DNA of 64,000 bases, from assembly GCF_000332455.1 (NCBI RefSeq), contig NZ_AOGY02000072.1, positions 17,501 through 81,500 of the forward strand, in the 5' to 3' direction. Below are positions 9,117 through 17,428 of this stretch, piece after piece. The position numbers were made by a program, and so were the translations under genes. Position 1 is the first letter of the stretch; the number at the start of each line of letters is the position of its first letter. This stretch comes from Leptospira vanthielii serovar Holland str. Waz Holland = ATCC 700522 (GTDB lineage Bacteria; Spirochaetota; Leptospiria; Leptospirales; Leptospiraceae). The notes below the pieces were generated by a model. It did not search any database and was not told the origin of the DNA. It saw only the letters and a program-made list of their open reading frames with translations.

Positions 9117-10052
9117 GTGAATGATATAGATTTATTTTTAAAATGGAAACACTATATTTTCTCTATCGCATACCGAATTACAGGTAGTTATGTGGATGCA
9201 GAAGACATTGTCCAGGAGAGTTATCTTAGATGGCTCTCCGCTGAAAAACTCTCTATTCAAAACCATAAATCTTATTTAGGAAGCATTGCCGCAAGACTGG
9301 CGTTTGATCTTTTAAAGAAAGCCTCACGAAAAAAAGAATCTTATATTGGACCATACTTACCTGAGCCAATCCCCGAAACCGCAGAGACAATGGATGATGA
9401 AAAAATCAATTTTGCTTTTCTTGTGATATTAGAAACACTCAATCCGACAGAACGAGCAGTCTTCATATTACGAGAGTTATTTGATTTTGACTATGAATCC
9501 ATTTCTGAGATTGTGGGAAAAAATACTGATAACTGTAGGCAAATATTAAGCCGCGCTCGGACGGCCATCCAATCTCGAAAGAAAAAATTTGATCCAGACC
9601 CCAAACTTCATTCCAAGTTATTAATTGAATTTAGCTTTGCTTGTTACAACCAGGACACAAAATCTCTAACCAATTTGTTGCGCGAGGACGTCATTGCCTT
9701 CTCCGATGGGGGAGGAAAGGTTCATGCTGCAAGGATTCCAATTCCTGGAATACAAAGAGTCATTTCTCTACTCGCAAGAACCACAAAGAAAGCAACAGAA
9801 TCCACAGAAATATTTTTCGGTTATGCGAACGGCTCGCCAGCTATCATTGGGTATTCCAAGGAAGGACCTAGTATTGTCCAAATTTTTACTACCCAAGGGA
9901 ACAAAATTGATACTATCTATAATTTAGTAAATCCTGATAAACTAAAAGGCTTCCAGAACAAAGAAAACCTTATAAAATTAGGATTTCTACGAAAACCAAC
10001 ATTTTTTGAATGGTTTTCGTCTCATTGGAAGCATTTTATTTCCTTTTGGTAA
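9117..10052 (+). CDS. ECF41-family RNA polymerase sigma factor
   Basis: 311-residue extracytoplasmic-function sigma factor. Region 2 is in residues 5-70 (DAEDIVQESYLRW, 27-39) and region 4 in ~100-152 (LNPTERAVFILRELFDFDYE then CRQILSRARTAI). Unlike ordinary ECFs it carries a SnoaL-like C-terminal domain of ~150 residues with the two ECF41 hallmarks: DGGGK (197-201) and NPDKL (272-276). In that family the extension replaces a separate anti-sigma factor. The start is GTG at 9117, four bases after the oxidoreductase stop; a nearby ATG at 9121 is out of frame. The operon is probably self-activated from the motif at 7893-7920. Confidence 0.93.
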   Translation: MNDIDLFLKWKHYIFSIAYRITGSYVDAEDIVQESYLRWLSAEKLSIQNHKSYLGSIAARLAFDLLKKASRKKESYIGPYLPEPIPETAETMDDEKINFAFLVILETLNPTERAVFILRELFDFDYESISEIVGKNTDNCRQILSRARTAIQSRKKKFDPDPKLHSKLLIEFSFACYNQDTKSLTNLLREDVIAFSDGGGKVHAARIPIPGIQRVISLLARTTKKATESTEIFFGYANGSPAIIGYSKEGPSIVQIFTTQGNKIDTIYNLVNPDKLKGFQNKENLIKLGFLRKPTFFEWFSSHWKHFISFW

Positions 10053-10098
10053 AACACAAAGATTTACTTACTTTCCTTCGTCTCATTATACAAAGGCA

Positions 10099-11124
10099 AT
10101 GAAGATATCAAAACCGATCTTCCTTTTGATCCTGCTCATCACAACACTTAGTGGTTGTGATACCAGTAACATTGCTGCTGTACCTATCGCCAAAAAAGCA
10201 GTGTTAGACCTTCGGGGTTGGGACTTTGAAACCATGGGAAACGTTCCACTCAATGGAGAATGGCAAATCGATTGGAAAGATTGGAATCCAAAAGAAAATT
10301 CTCTGAACAAGGAATTCACAATAGTTCCGGGACATTGGGCCAACTCAAATTCAGAAAAATACCCAACTGGTTTTGGCACACTAAGCCTCACAATATTAGT
10401 TTCTGAAACTGCAAAAAATTTATACCTTCAGAATGGAGTCACTCGCAATGCTTTCGAAATTTCTGCGGGAAAGGAAACCATTTACAAATCAGGAACTATT
10501 GGAGAAAATTATTCCGCTGAGATTCCTAATCTCAACATACAAACTGTATCTTTACCAAATTCTCTTAACAACCAGATTCATCTTTCCGTAAGAATTTCCT
10601 GCTTTCATTACCATATTTGTGGGATTGCAACGCCATATATTCTAGGAACCCATTTAGGAATCAATAAATCGTTTTTAGAAACCATAAGCCGAGATGTTTT
10701 TGTATTAGCATCCCTTCTTACTTTAGCACTCTTCCATCTTGTTTTATACCTTTTTTGGAGAGATGAAAAAACTCATATCTACTTTGCATCTGTTTGTTTT
10801 TTAGCTGCCATTCGTTTATTAAGCACAGGCGAAACTCGATTAATCTATAACTACCTTCCACCTGGAATCTACGAAACCATGGTAAGAATCAATGGAATCA
10901 GTTTTGTTCTATTGTATCTTTCTTTTGTCCTCTATGTCAGAGAAATTTACAATTCAGAAAAATACAAACTTATCTATAGGATTAACTTCTTTGTGGCATT
11001 CTTATTATTCTTTGCACTGCCTCTAAATATACTTACTTTTTCAAAATTTCTAGCTTTTCATCTTATCCTTTCCCTCCTAGCAATTTTTGGGTTACTCTAT
11101 CCTATCATTCACGGAGTGATTTAA
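10099..11124 (+). CDS. N-terminal part of interrupted 7TM-DISM hybrid histidine kinase
   Basis: 341 codons: a lipoprotein-type signal (TTLSGC, Cys20), a jelly-roll extracytoplasmic sensor domain (LDLRGWDF, LNGEWQIDWKDW) and five membrane helices (from ~residue 195). The frame ends at a TAA (11122-11124), but the same frame continues without another stop as helices six and seven plus kinase and receiver domains. I therefore read 10099-12522 as one gene for an ~807-residue hybrid kinase with one nonsense codon. As it stands this part would make a sensor without output. The ATG at 10099 fits the signal peptide; the frame is open further upstream into the sigma gene. Confidence 0.75.
   Translation: MKISKPIFLLILLITTLSGCDTSNIAAVPIAKKAVLDLRGWDFETMGNVPLNGEWQIDWKDWNPKENSLNKEFTIVPGHWANSNSEKYPTGFGTLSLTILVSETAKNLYLQNGVTRNAFEISAGKETIYKSGTIGENYSAEIPNLNIQTVSLPNSLNNQIHLSVRISCFHYHICGIATPYILGTHLGINKSFLETISRDVFVLASLLTLALFHLVLYLFWRDEKTHIYFASVCFLAAIRLLSTGETRLIYNYLPPGIYETMVRINGISFVLLYLSFVLYVREIYNSEKYKLIYRINFFVAFLLFFALPLNILTFSKFLAFHLILSLLAIFGLLYPIIHGVI
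11122..11124 (+). other. In-frame TAA interrupting the hybrid kinase gene
   Basis: Reading the frame through this codon gives ...YPIIHGVI-stop-KKPGSRFFLFSL..., joining membrane helix 5 to helix 6 with nothing missing. The flanking run is TTTAAAAAAAA, so one substitution (for example from AAA, CAA or TTA) would explain it. It may be a real mutation, a strain-specific split or a sequence error. Confidence 0.8.
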
Positions 11125-11157
11125 AAAAAACCAGGTAGTCGTTTCTTTTTATTTTCT

Positions 11158-12522
11158 TTGATTGCAACCTTGTCTTTATTTTCTTTAGACATACTCACTG
11201 AATTTGCAAAAAAAGGAACCGCCTATCTTGCGCAATACGGGTTTCTTGTATTTGGACTTTCACAAGCGCTCTTCATTGCTGATAGGATGATTGAGAACTT
11301 TAGAAACAAAGAAAGACTCAAACAAGAGAAAGAAAATGCAGAAGCAAAAGTAAACTTTAAAACTTCTTTCCTTTCCACAATGAGCCATGAAATCAGAACA
11401 CCCATGAACGGAATTTTGGGAATGACTCAAATATTAAAACAAACAGAATTATCTGAAGAACAAAAAGAATATTTAAATCTCATTCAATTTAGTGGGGATA
11501 ATCTTTTGCTACTTGTGAATGATATTTTGGATTTAACAAAACTAGAATCTGGACAATTTGAGTTACATTTAGAACCAATGCCTCTTCCAAAATTTTTAAA
11601 TGATTGTATCAATCTCTTTAAATCGCAAACAGATCCAAATCAACTGAAGATTGAATTAGATTTTTTAAACAAACTACCTACTTTTCTGATCACGGACCAA
11701 AGACGATTTGCACAGATTTTGACAAACCTACTCAGCAATGCAGTAAAATTTACCGAAAAAGGAAACATCACTGTTTCTATAGAATCAATTCCTTTATCAG
11801 ACAATCAAGTTCGATTGGTGATTTCAGTTAAGGACACTGGGATAGGAATTCCAGAAGATAGGATGGGGATTTTGTTCCAACCATTCTCGCAAGTGCATTC
11901 TCATCTAACTGAAAAAACTGTGGGAACAGGGCTTGGACTTGCAATTACGAAAAAATTAATCGAAGAAATGGGAGGATCCATATCCGTACAAAGTATATAC
12001 GGAAGGGGTTCCAATTTTACATTTCAATTTAATTCTCAAATCCCAGAAGAATCCTTTCAGCCAAATTCATTTACCAAAGTGGGAGAAACCATTCCCAAAA
12101 TCGAATGGGATTCTAAGTTATCCGAAAAATATCCATTGAAAATTTTAATTGCTGATGACGATCCCATCAATCAAAAGGTATCCAGCCTTTTTCTAAAGAA
12201 ACTTGGATACACCGCCTTACAGGCTGAAAATGGCGAAGGAACATTGGATATGGTGCGATCAGAATTACCTGATCTGGTTTTTATGGACATTCAGATGCCG
12301 GACATGGACGGGATCACAGTAACAAAATGTATCCGTCAATCTCAGGCCATTCCCAAACAACCAGTGATCATTGCTCTTACTGCCAATGTCCTCGAAGAAG
12401 AAAAACAAAGATGCCTTTCTAGTGGAATGGATGATTTTATGACAAAACCACTCTTGTTACACGATCTTGATTTTATGATCCGAAAATGGGCCAAAAAAGA
12501 TTTGGCGCCGTCCAATACTTAA
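11158..12522 (+). CDS. C-terminal part of interrupted hybrid histidine kinase
   Basis: 454 codons in the same frame as the upstream part: membrane helices six and seven, a coiled linker, HisKA with the phospho-acceptor in SHEIRTPMNGI, an HATPase domain (NAVKFT, DTGIGIPEDR, GTGLGLAITKKL) and a receiver domain (ADDDPINQKV, phospho-Asp in PDLVFMDIQMPDMDG, Lys in MTKPL). All catalytic motifs are intact. The first available start here is a TTG with no visible Shine-Dalgarno, inside what should be helix six, so independent translation is doubtful; a later ATG at 11287 could start a soluble kinase. The MBL-fold gene follows after 12 bases. Confidence 0.8.
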   Translation: MIATLSLFSLDILTEFAKKGTAYLAQYGFLVFGLSQALFIADRMIENFRNKERLKQEKENAEAKVNFKTSFLSTMSHEIRTPMNGILGMTQILKQTELSEEQKEYLNLIQFSGDNLLLLVNDILDLTKLESGQFELHLEPMPLPKFLNDCINLFKSQTDPNQLKIELDFLNKLPTFLITDQRRFAQILTNLLSNAVKFTEKGNITVSIESIPLSDNQVRLVISVKDTGIGIPEDRMGILFQPFSQVHSHLTEKTVGTGLGLAITKKLIEEMGGSISVQSIYGRGSNFTFQFNSQIPEESFQPNSFTKVGETIPKIEWDSKLSEKYPLKILIADDDPINQKVSSLFLKKLGYTALQAENGEGTLDMVRSELPDLVFMDIQMPDMDGITVTKCIRQSQAIPKQPVIIALTANVLEEEKQRCLSSGMDDFMTKPLLLHDLDFMIRKWAKKDLAPSNT

Positions 12523-12534
12523 AGGACAATACTT

Positions 12535-13566
12535 TTGGCTACAACTCTCGGTAAACTTCCCCATGGGGAGATTCTCAAACGTATCTCTCAGTCAGAACAC
12601 TTTCAATCAGGGAGTTTCCAAAACCTGGAACATACTGAGATGTTAGCACCTAACAGTTCCTACTGGAAAATGGCGATTAAATATTGGCAAAAACCAAATT
12701 CAATTCGACCCTCGTCTCCCATTCCCTCTTTAAAAATCAATTTAAAAGAATTAGATGTTAAAAAACCTCAATATATCTGGTTTGGACATTCTTCTTATTT
12801 GTTGTTAGCTGATGGAAAAAAAATCTTAGTAGACCCGGTTTTTTCCGGTTATGCCTCTCCTGTTCCTTTTGCTGTAAAATCTTTCGAAGGAACCGATGTT
12901 TATTTACCAGAAGACATGCCAGATTTGGATATCTTACTCATCACACATGATCATTATGACCACCTAGATTATGAAACTGTAATCAAATTACACCCAAGGA
13001 CAAAAACCATCATTGTTCCGTTAGGTGTATCTGCACATTTACTTTCTTGGGGTATTCCTTTACAGAAAATTGTGGAGTTGGATTGGTTTGAGTCGAAAGA
13101 AATTGCTGCGAACTTAAACGTAACTGCCACACCCACAAGGCATTTTTCTGGACGAAGTATACTCCGAAACAAAAGTCTCTGGTGTTCTTATGTTTTAAAA
13201 ATGGGAGAATATAAAGTATTTGTGGGAGGAGACTCTGGATTTGGATCGGTATTCGAAACCATAGGAAAAAAGTATGGCCCCTTTGATTTGGCATTTTTGG
13301 AATGCGGGCAATACGGTGACGACTGGCCTTCAATACACATGCGCCCAGAAGAAACAGCACTTGCAGCCGAAACCATTGGAGCCAAATCTTTTGTGCCAGT
13401 CCATTGGGGGAAATTCATTCTTTCCCTCCATCCATGGAACGATCCAATCAAACGAGTGCTTGTTGCTTCTCAAAACCTAAAACTTAATTTGCAAGTTCCT
13501 AAAATTGGTGAAAGTTTTGCCTTCACTGGATCTGGTAGTGTGGATGGTTGGTGGAATTTTCAGTGA
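12535..13566 (+). CDS. MBL-fold metallohydrolase (NAPE-PLD/UlaG-like)
   Basis: 343-residue metallo-beta-lactamase-fold protein. The metal motif HDHYDH lies at residues 138-143, and further ligands are seen in RHFSGR, GGDSGFG and VHWGKF. FGHSSYLL (84-91) and the C-terminal pattern place it with the NAPE-hydrolysing phospholipase D/UlaG-like group, which cleave phosphodiesters or lactones; substrate unknown. The start is TTG at 12535, supported by AAAGGA eight bases upstream. It follows the hybrid kinase by 12 bases and was probably part of the same transcript. Confidence 0.88.
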   Translation: MATTLGKLPHGEILKRISQSEHFQSGSFQNLEHTEMLAPNSSYWKMAIKYWQKPNSIRPSSPIPSLKINLKELDVKKPQYIWFGHSSYLLLADGKKILVDPVFSGYASPVPFAVKSFEGTDVYLPEDMPDLDILLITHDHYDHLDYETVIKLHPRTKTIIVPLGVSAHLLSWGIPLQKIVELDWFESKEIAANLNVTATPTRHFSGRSILRNKSLWCSYVLKMGEYKVFVGGDSGFGSVFETIGKKYGPFDLAFLECGQYGDDWPSIHMRPEETALAAETIGAKSFVPVHWGKFILSLHPWNDPIKRVLVASQNLKLNLQVPKIGESFAFTGSGSVDGWWNFQ

Positions 13567-13622
13567 CAAAGAAACTGAATTCCTACTATCGTTAGAATGT
13601 AATTTATCCAAGGTCCTAAAGA

Positions 13623-14360
13623 ATGAATCATGCCTTAGTTGTTGGTGCCACTTCCGATATTGGAATGCATATTGTAGAATCCCTAACCAAAAGAGGATTT
13701 TCTCTTTCCTTAACCGGAAGAAACAAACAAAAGTTAGATGAAATTAAAGAAAAACTTAATTTCCGCTTTCCGACTACATCCATTGATACTTTTGTCTTGG
13801 ATATCACAAACTTTTCCTCTCATACTTTATTTTATGATTCCTTAACTACCAAACCTTCTATTGTTTTTTTTGTCCCAGGTTATTATGAGGACCAAACCAA
13901 AGCCAGGGAAGACCAAACAGAACTACTAAAAACAATTAACACCAACTTTTCAGGTGTCGCATCTCTGATTAATATCATCTCATTGGATATGGAAAAAAAA
14001 GGGAACGGAACCATTGTTGCCATCAGTTCTGTGGCGGGGGACCGTGGCAGACAATTGAATTATATCTATGGAAGTGCCAAAGCAGGTTTAACAACCTATC
14101 TTTCTGGCCTTAGATCTCTTTTGTTTTCCAAAGGGGTCCATATCTGTACCATCCAACTGGGGCCTGTCTATACCAAAATGTCAGAAGGCCACAATCTCCT
14201 TCCATGGCTCACCTTACAGCCGGAAGTTGCAGGTGAGCTCATTGTCAAAGCAGGAATCTCGAAAAAGGATTTAGTTTATATCCGTTGGCCTTGGCGTTGG
14301 ATCATGATGCTGATTCGAATGATTCCTGAATGGATTTTCAAACGCCTTCCACCATTTTAA
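13623..14360 (+). CDS. Short-chain dehydrogenase/reductase
   Basis: 245-residue classical SDR. The nucleotide motif GATSDIG is at 8-14, catalytic Ser at 135/136 (AISSVAGD) and the YxxxK pair at Tyr149/Lys153 (YGSAK). TGRN after the second strand suggests NADP(H) preference. A hydrophobic, Trp-rich C-terminus (RWPWRWIMMLIRMIPEWIF) suggests membrane association. It lies 56 bases after the MBL-fold gene. Substrate unknown; similar proteins reduce sugars, lipids or decaprenyl-ribose intermediates. Confidence 0.88.
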   Translation: MNHALVVGATSDIGMHIVESLTKRGFSLSLTGRNKQKLDEIKEKLNFRFPTTSIDTFVLDITNFSSHTLFYDSLTTKPSIVFFVPGYYEDQTKAREDQTELLKTINTNFSGVASLINIISLDMEKKGNGTIVAISSVAGDRGRQLNYIYGSAKAGLTTYLSGLRSLLFSKGVHICTIQLGPVYTKMSEGHNLLPWLTLQPEVAGELIVKAGISKKDLVYIRWPWRWIMMLIRMIPEWIFKRLPPF

Positions 14361-14389
14361 TTTTTTGAAAACAACCAGAACAGACAAGT

Positions 14390-14410
14390 CGGATAACAAA
14401 AATCCGTTTT
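14390..14410 (+). terminator. Weak terminator between convergent genes
   Basis: CGGAT at 14390-14394 pairs with ATCCG at 14402-14406 and is followed by TTTT. The stem is only five bases, so this is a tentative terminator for the short-chain dehydrogenase, which converges on the SCO gene. Confidence 0.35.
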
Positions 14411-14415
14411 GCCAA

Positions 14416-15033
14416 TTACTTTAATTTCTGATACTGTGTTACCAGTGCATCGGTATTAGAACCAATCCCTTCGATTCTTGAGACCACAATACCTTCTTTA
14501 GAAACCAAACTATAAACGGCAGAATGATTAAATTCACCATTCGAAATCTTTTTGTAATTGATTCCAAGAACCACTGACAACATACGAACATCTTCTTCTT
14601 TACCAGAAAGAAGAGTCCAATTGTCGTTTAAGTTCATTTTCTTTTTATAAACACTAAGAACTGCCGGTGTATCTTTTTCGGAATCAAAACTAACAAGAAC
14701 CATACGAGGATTCTCACCCGTTGTTTCTTTTATTTTTTTTGCAAGTTGTTCCATATCTGCCACAAGTCTAGGACAAATCGATTGGCAAGTGGCATAAAAC
14801 ATACTAATGATAAAAAGCGAACCTTTGTAATTTTTTAGGACCTTCGGTTGGTTCGATTCTGTTGTCCACTGGGAGCCCAAGTCAAACAAACTCCCCTGTG
14901 CACCGTCACTAGCTGCCAAAACATGGTCGTCTCCATGATGGTGGTGTTCACCGGAACTATTTTCGTCACAACCAAAACTCATGGTAGAGGCAATAAGAAG
15001 AATTGTGATTTTGTGAATGAATTGAATTTTCAT
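14416..15033 (-). CDS. SCO1/SenC-family copper protein, lipoprotein
   Basis: 205-residue thioredoxin-fold protein. The signal ends in MSFGC (Cys22 lipidated). A His-rich stretch follows (HHHHGDDH, residues 30-37). The SCO copper site is complete: Cys83 and Cys87 in TCQSICP and His170 in FNHSAVY. SCO proteins load copper into, or reduce, periplasmic copper centres, usually cytochrome oxidase CuA. Here it is the last gene of a nirK-nirV-sco operon, overlapping nirV by four bases, which suggests that it serves the copper nitrite reductase; that role is inferred. The His-rich leader could store or sense copper. Confidence 0.92.
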   Translation of the reverse strand: MKIQFIHKITILLIASTMSFGCDENSSGEHHHHGDDHVLAASDGAQGSLFDLGSQWTTESNQPKVLKNYKGSLFIISMFYATCQSICPRLVADMEQLAKKIKETTGENPRMVLVSFDSEKDTPAVLSVYKKKMNLNDNWTLLSGKEEDVRMLSVVLGINYKKISNGEFNHSAVYSLVSKEGIVVSRIEGIGSNTDALVTQYQKLK

Positions 15034-15797
15034 AATGAATTGTCCTTAATTTTTTTATCTGACGCACATCGGAACCCTAAATACTTAGCGGTATACCAAC
15101 CTTTTAAACCTGCACGATACCCATAACGCATGTAAGATGCGTAATTGGAAAAATCATTTGCTTTTAAGGAACCACCCCCGCAAAAAAGACTACTTTCTAA
15201 ATCTGTATCTTGTCTGGAATCTCCAGTGACGGAAGTGTTATTAAAATCAAAGACCCACTCCCAAATCATTCCATGTTGGTCATACACACCGAACCCATTT
15301 TTGTATCGACCCACAGAAGGAAGGTATTGTGGTTTTTGTTCTCCATACCAAGTAAGGATTACCGTTTCCACTGCCTTTTTATTTTTACCAGTAGGTGGGA
15401 TGTTTGCGACATACTCCCACTCTGATTCTTTGGGTAACCTTTTTCCTTTCCACTGGCAATAGGCGTTGGCTGAAAACCAAGAAACATAAGTAACAGGGGA
15501 ATTCGTTTGGTTTTGATCTGGACCTTTTCCCTTCCAATCCCCTAAATAACCACCATCGGCAAATAGAGGAGATACTTTTCCCTTTTTCCATTCTGGATTT
15601 ACTTCGAGAAATTCGAAATATTCTTTCTGTGTCACCGGATACTCATCCAAATAGAAACTCTTAACTTTGACACTAACACCTAACTTTGAATCGGTTTCCT
15701 TTAGAAAGGGTTTCCAATTCCCGGCAGGGATTTTTACCATTTCACTGGAAAGTGGAAACACAAAAATTAAGATCATAAGAAAAAACAAACGATTCAT
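15030..15797 (-). CDS. nirV: NirV-like SUMF1/formylglycine-generating-enzyme-fold protein
   Basis: 255-residue exported protein with signal MNRLFFLMILIFVFPLSS and one SUMF1-type domain: PVTQKEYFEFLE, PVTYVSWFSANAYCQWKGKR LPKESEWEYVA-type motif (split here), GVYDQHGMIWEWVFD and YLGFRCA. True formylglycine enzymes need two catalytic cysteines in a copper site, which I do not see paired here. Genes of this fold directly after nirK are called nirV in denitrifiers; their role is unsettled. The frame opens further upstream inside nirK, but the ATG at 15797 starts the signal peptide and leaves 22 bases after nirK. The symbol rests on fold plus position. Confidence 0.8.
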   Translation of the reverse strand: MNRLFFLMILIFVFPLSSEMVKIPAGNWKPFLKETDSKLGVSVKVKSFYLDEYPVTQKEYFEFLEVNPEWKKGKVSPLFADGGYLGDWKGKGPDQNQTNSPVTYVSWFSANAYCQWKGKRLPKESEWEYVANIPPTGKNKKAVETVILTWYGEQKPQYLPSVGRYKNGFGVYDQHGMIWEWVFDFNNTSVTGDSRQDTDLESSLFCGGGSLKANDFSNYASYMRYGYRAGLKGWYTAKYLGFRCASDKKIKDNSL

Positions 15798-15819
15798 TTT
15801 TGGCTCGTAAACTTTGAAG

Positions 15820-17220
15820 TTATTTGACCTCTGCTTCTGAAACCATAATTCCTTTGTTTCCCCACTGGTTGTAAACATAACTAAGGACACTGGCAATCTC
15901 CTCATTGGAGAGTTCTAAGTGAGGCATCACGTTGTTGTATTTTTGTCCATTCACGGTGATAGGTCCACTCAAACCCTTTTTCAAAATTTGGATGGCACGA
16001 CCTTTGTCCGCATTGAGATAGTCCGACTTGGCAAGTGGAGGAAACACACCCACGACACCTTGTCCTTCTTTCATGTGACAAGCGGCACAAACCGATTTAT
16101 AAACTCTTTCCCCGTTGGCCAAAATTTCTTTCGGAGTTTTTGCAGAAACTTTCGGTTTGACTTCTGTTACCATTCTTTGGATAGCGGGTCCTTCGGGAAG
16201 ATAAACTGTATCATCTTGTTTTCCAGAATAAATTGTGGCGTTAGGTTCCCCTTCTACCTTCAACATCCCAAGCGAACCTTTGTTAAATGTTCTAAAGATA
16301 GAATGGTCGACCAAAATAAGGGTACCCGGAACATCTACTTTAAAATCAACAATGGCGGAACCACCAGCAGGAATGAGTGTAGTTTGTACATTTTTTTGGT
16401 TGGGAAGAACTCCACCTTCAGTATACACATTGTCAAAAATTTCTCCAATCACATGAAAAGAAGAAACTAAATTGGGTCCTCCGTTTCCTACAAAAAGACG
16501 AACCTTTTCGCCCACTTTTGCAGTGATGGCTCTGTCCTCTACAAGAGAACCTACGGATCCGTTAAACACAACATAATCGGGAATTTCAGTGACTGCTTTT
16601 TCCATACTAAATGGTTGGAGTCCAGGTTCTCCATTTTTCCCTTTGGTATAAAATTCGCTTTGAACCACATAATATTCTTTATCTACTTTTGGAAGATCAT
16701 CCTTGGGTTGCACAAAGATCAAACCATACATACCGTTCGCAATATGCATTCCCACGGGAGATGTAGCACAGTGGTAAATATACAAACCTGGATTTAAGGC
16801 TTTAAAAGAAAATTTAGAAGCATGGCCGGGAATGGTTAGGGATGCAGCAGCTCCTCCCCCTTGGCCAGTGACTGCGTGCAAATCAATGTTATGTGGCATT
16901 TTACTCGAAGGGTGATTTTTTAGATGAAATTCTACGTCATCCCCTTCTCGAACGCGGATCATGGGGCCTGGCACCGAACCTCCAAAGGTCCAAAAGGTAT
17001 ACTCGACTCCATCGGCAAGCCGACCCACCACTTCCACGGTTTCGATATTTACGATCACTTTAGCTTCACTGGTTCTGTCGATATGAGGTGGAACTTCAGG
17101 GGCATAAGTGAGTTTGGCCTCTTCTGTTTTTTGTCCTGAACAAACAGTGAATAGGCTTGATATGACCATAAGGAGAAGATAAATTTTTAAGGTCTTTGGT
17201 TTCGGTAGTTTCATATACAT
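15820..17220 (-). CDS. nirK: Copper nitrite reductase with fused C-terminal cytochrome c domain
   Basis: 466 residues: a lipoprotein signal (SLFTVC), two cupredoxin domains and a c-type haem domain. Copper ligands are visible in [34 protein letters not shown] and the domain-2 LVDHSIF. The haem motif CAACH is at 378-382, with a distal Met in NNVMPH. NirK reduces nitrite to nitric oxide in the periplasm, and fused cytochrome tails bring electrons directly to the copper sites. Start 17220 is favoured by AAAGGA seven bases upstream; an ATG two codons later is also possible. Followed by nirV and sco, preceded by an FNR-type promoter. Confidence 0.95.
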   Translation of the reverse strand: MYMKLPKPKTLKIYLLLMVISSLFTVCSGQKTEEAKLTYAPEVPPHIDRTSEAKVIVNIETVEVVGRLADGVEYTFWTFGGSVPGPMIRVREGDDVEFHLKNHPSSKMPHNIDLHAVTGQGGGAAASLTIPGHASKFSFKALNPGLYIYHCATSPVGMHIANGMYGLIFVQPKDDLPKVDKEYYVVQSEFYTKGKNGEPGLQPFSMEKAVTEIPDYVVFNGSVGSLVEDRAITAKVGEKVRLFVGNGGPNLVSSFHVIGEIFDNVYTEGGVLPNQKNVQTTLIPAGGSAIVDFKVDVPGTLILVDHSIFRTFNKGSLGMLKVEGEPNATIYSGKQDDTVYLPEGPAIQRMVTEVKPKVSAKTPKEILANGERVYKSVCAACHMKEGQGVVGVFPPLAKSDYLNADKGRAIQILKKGLSGPITVNGQKYNNVMPHLELSNEEIASVLSYVYNQWGNKGIMVSEAEVK

Positions 17221-17239
17221 TTCCGTATCCTTTCGTTTC

Positions 17240-17281
17240 ATTCTAAATTGTCTAAACGCAACTCTCATTGATACAAATCAA
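17240..17281 (-). promoter_or_regulatory. FNR/DNR-type class II promoter of nirK
   Basis: TTGAT-ACAA-ATCAA at 17268-17281 is a perfect match to the Crp/Fnr anaerobic box. Reading on the minus strand, 22 bases separate it from TAGAAT (17240-17245), one base from TATAAT. That gap puts the box centre at -41.5 if TAGAAT is the -10 element, the geometry of class II activation. No regulator of this family is encoded in the window. Control by low oxygen or nitric oxide is inferred. Confidence 0.85.
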
Positions 17282-17287
17282 TAGATT

Positions 17288-17321
17288 CGATTATAATCGT
17301 TACAAATTGCACAAAATTTGT
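17288..17321. promoter_or_regulatory. Two further dyads in nirK/phosphatase divergent region
   Basis: CGATTATAATCG at 17288-17299 is a perfect 12-base palindrome. ACAAATT (17302-17308) and AATTTGT (17315-17321) form a second inverted repeat. On the plus strand, TTGATA (17268-17273), an 18-base spacer and TATAAT (17292-17297) make a sigma70-like promoter for the gene at 17429, and its -35 overlaps the FNR box, so an FNR-type protein bound for nirK could repress the opposite gene. Confidence 0.45.
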
Positions 17322-17428
17322 GAATAGAGAAGTATTTTTTCCTTCACTTTCTTTCATTCAGGAAAAAACTGAATTGAAATTCTAAATCGACGGATTCGAA
17401 ACTGGGATAAATATGGGTTTGGTGCCCC

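Noticed and set aside
15919..16470. Open frame of 183 codons on the plus strand
   Set aside because: It lies wholly antisense to nirK, whose copper and haem motifs are intact; the predicted product has no recognisable pattern.
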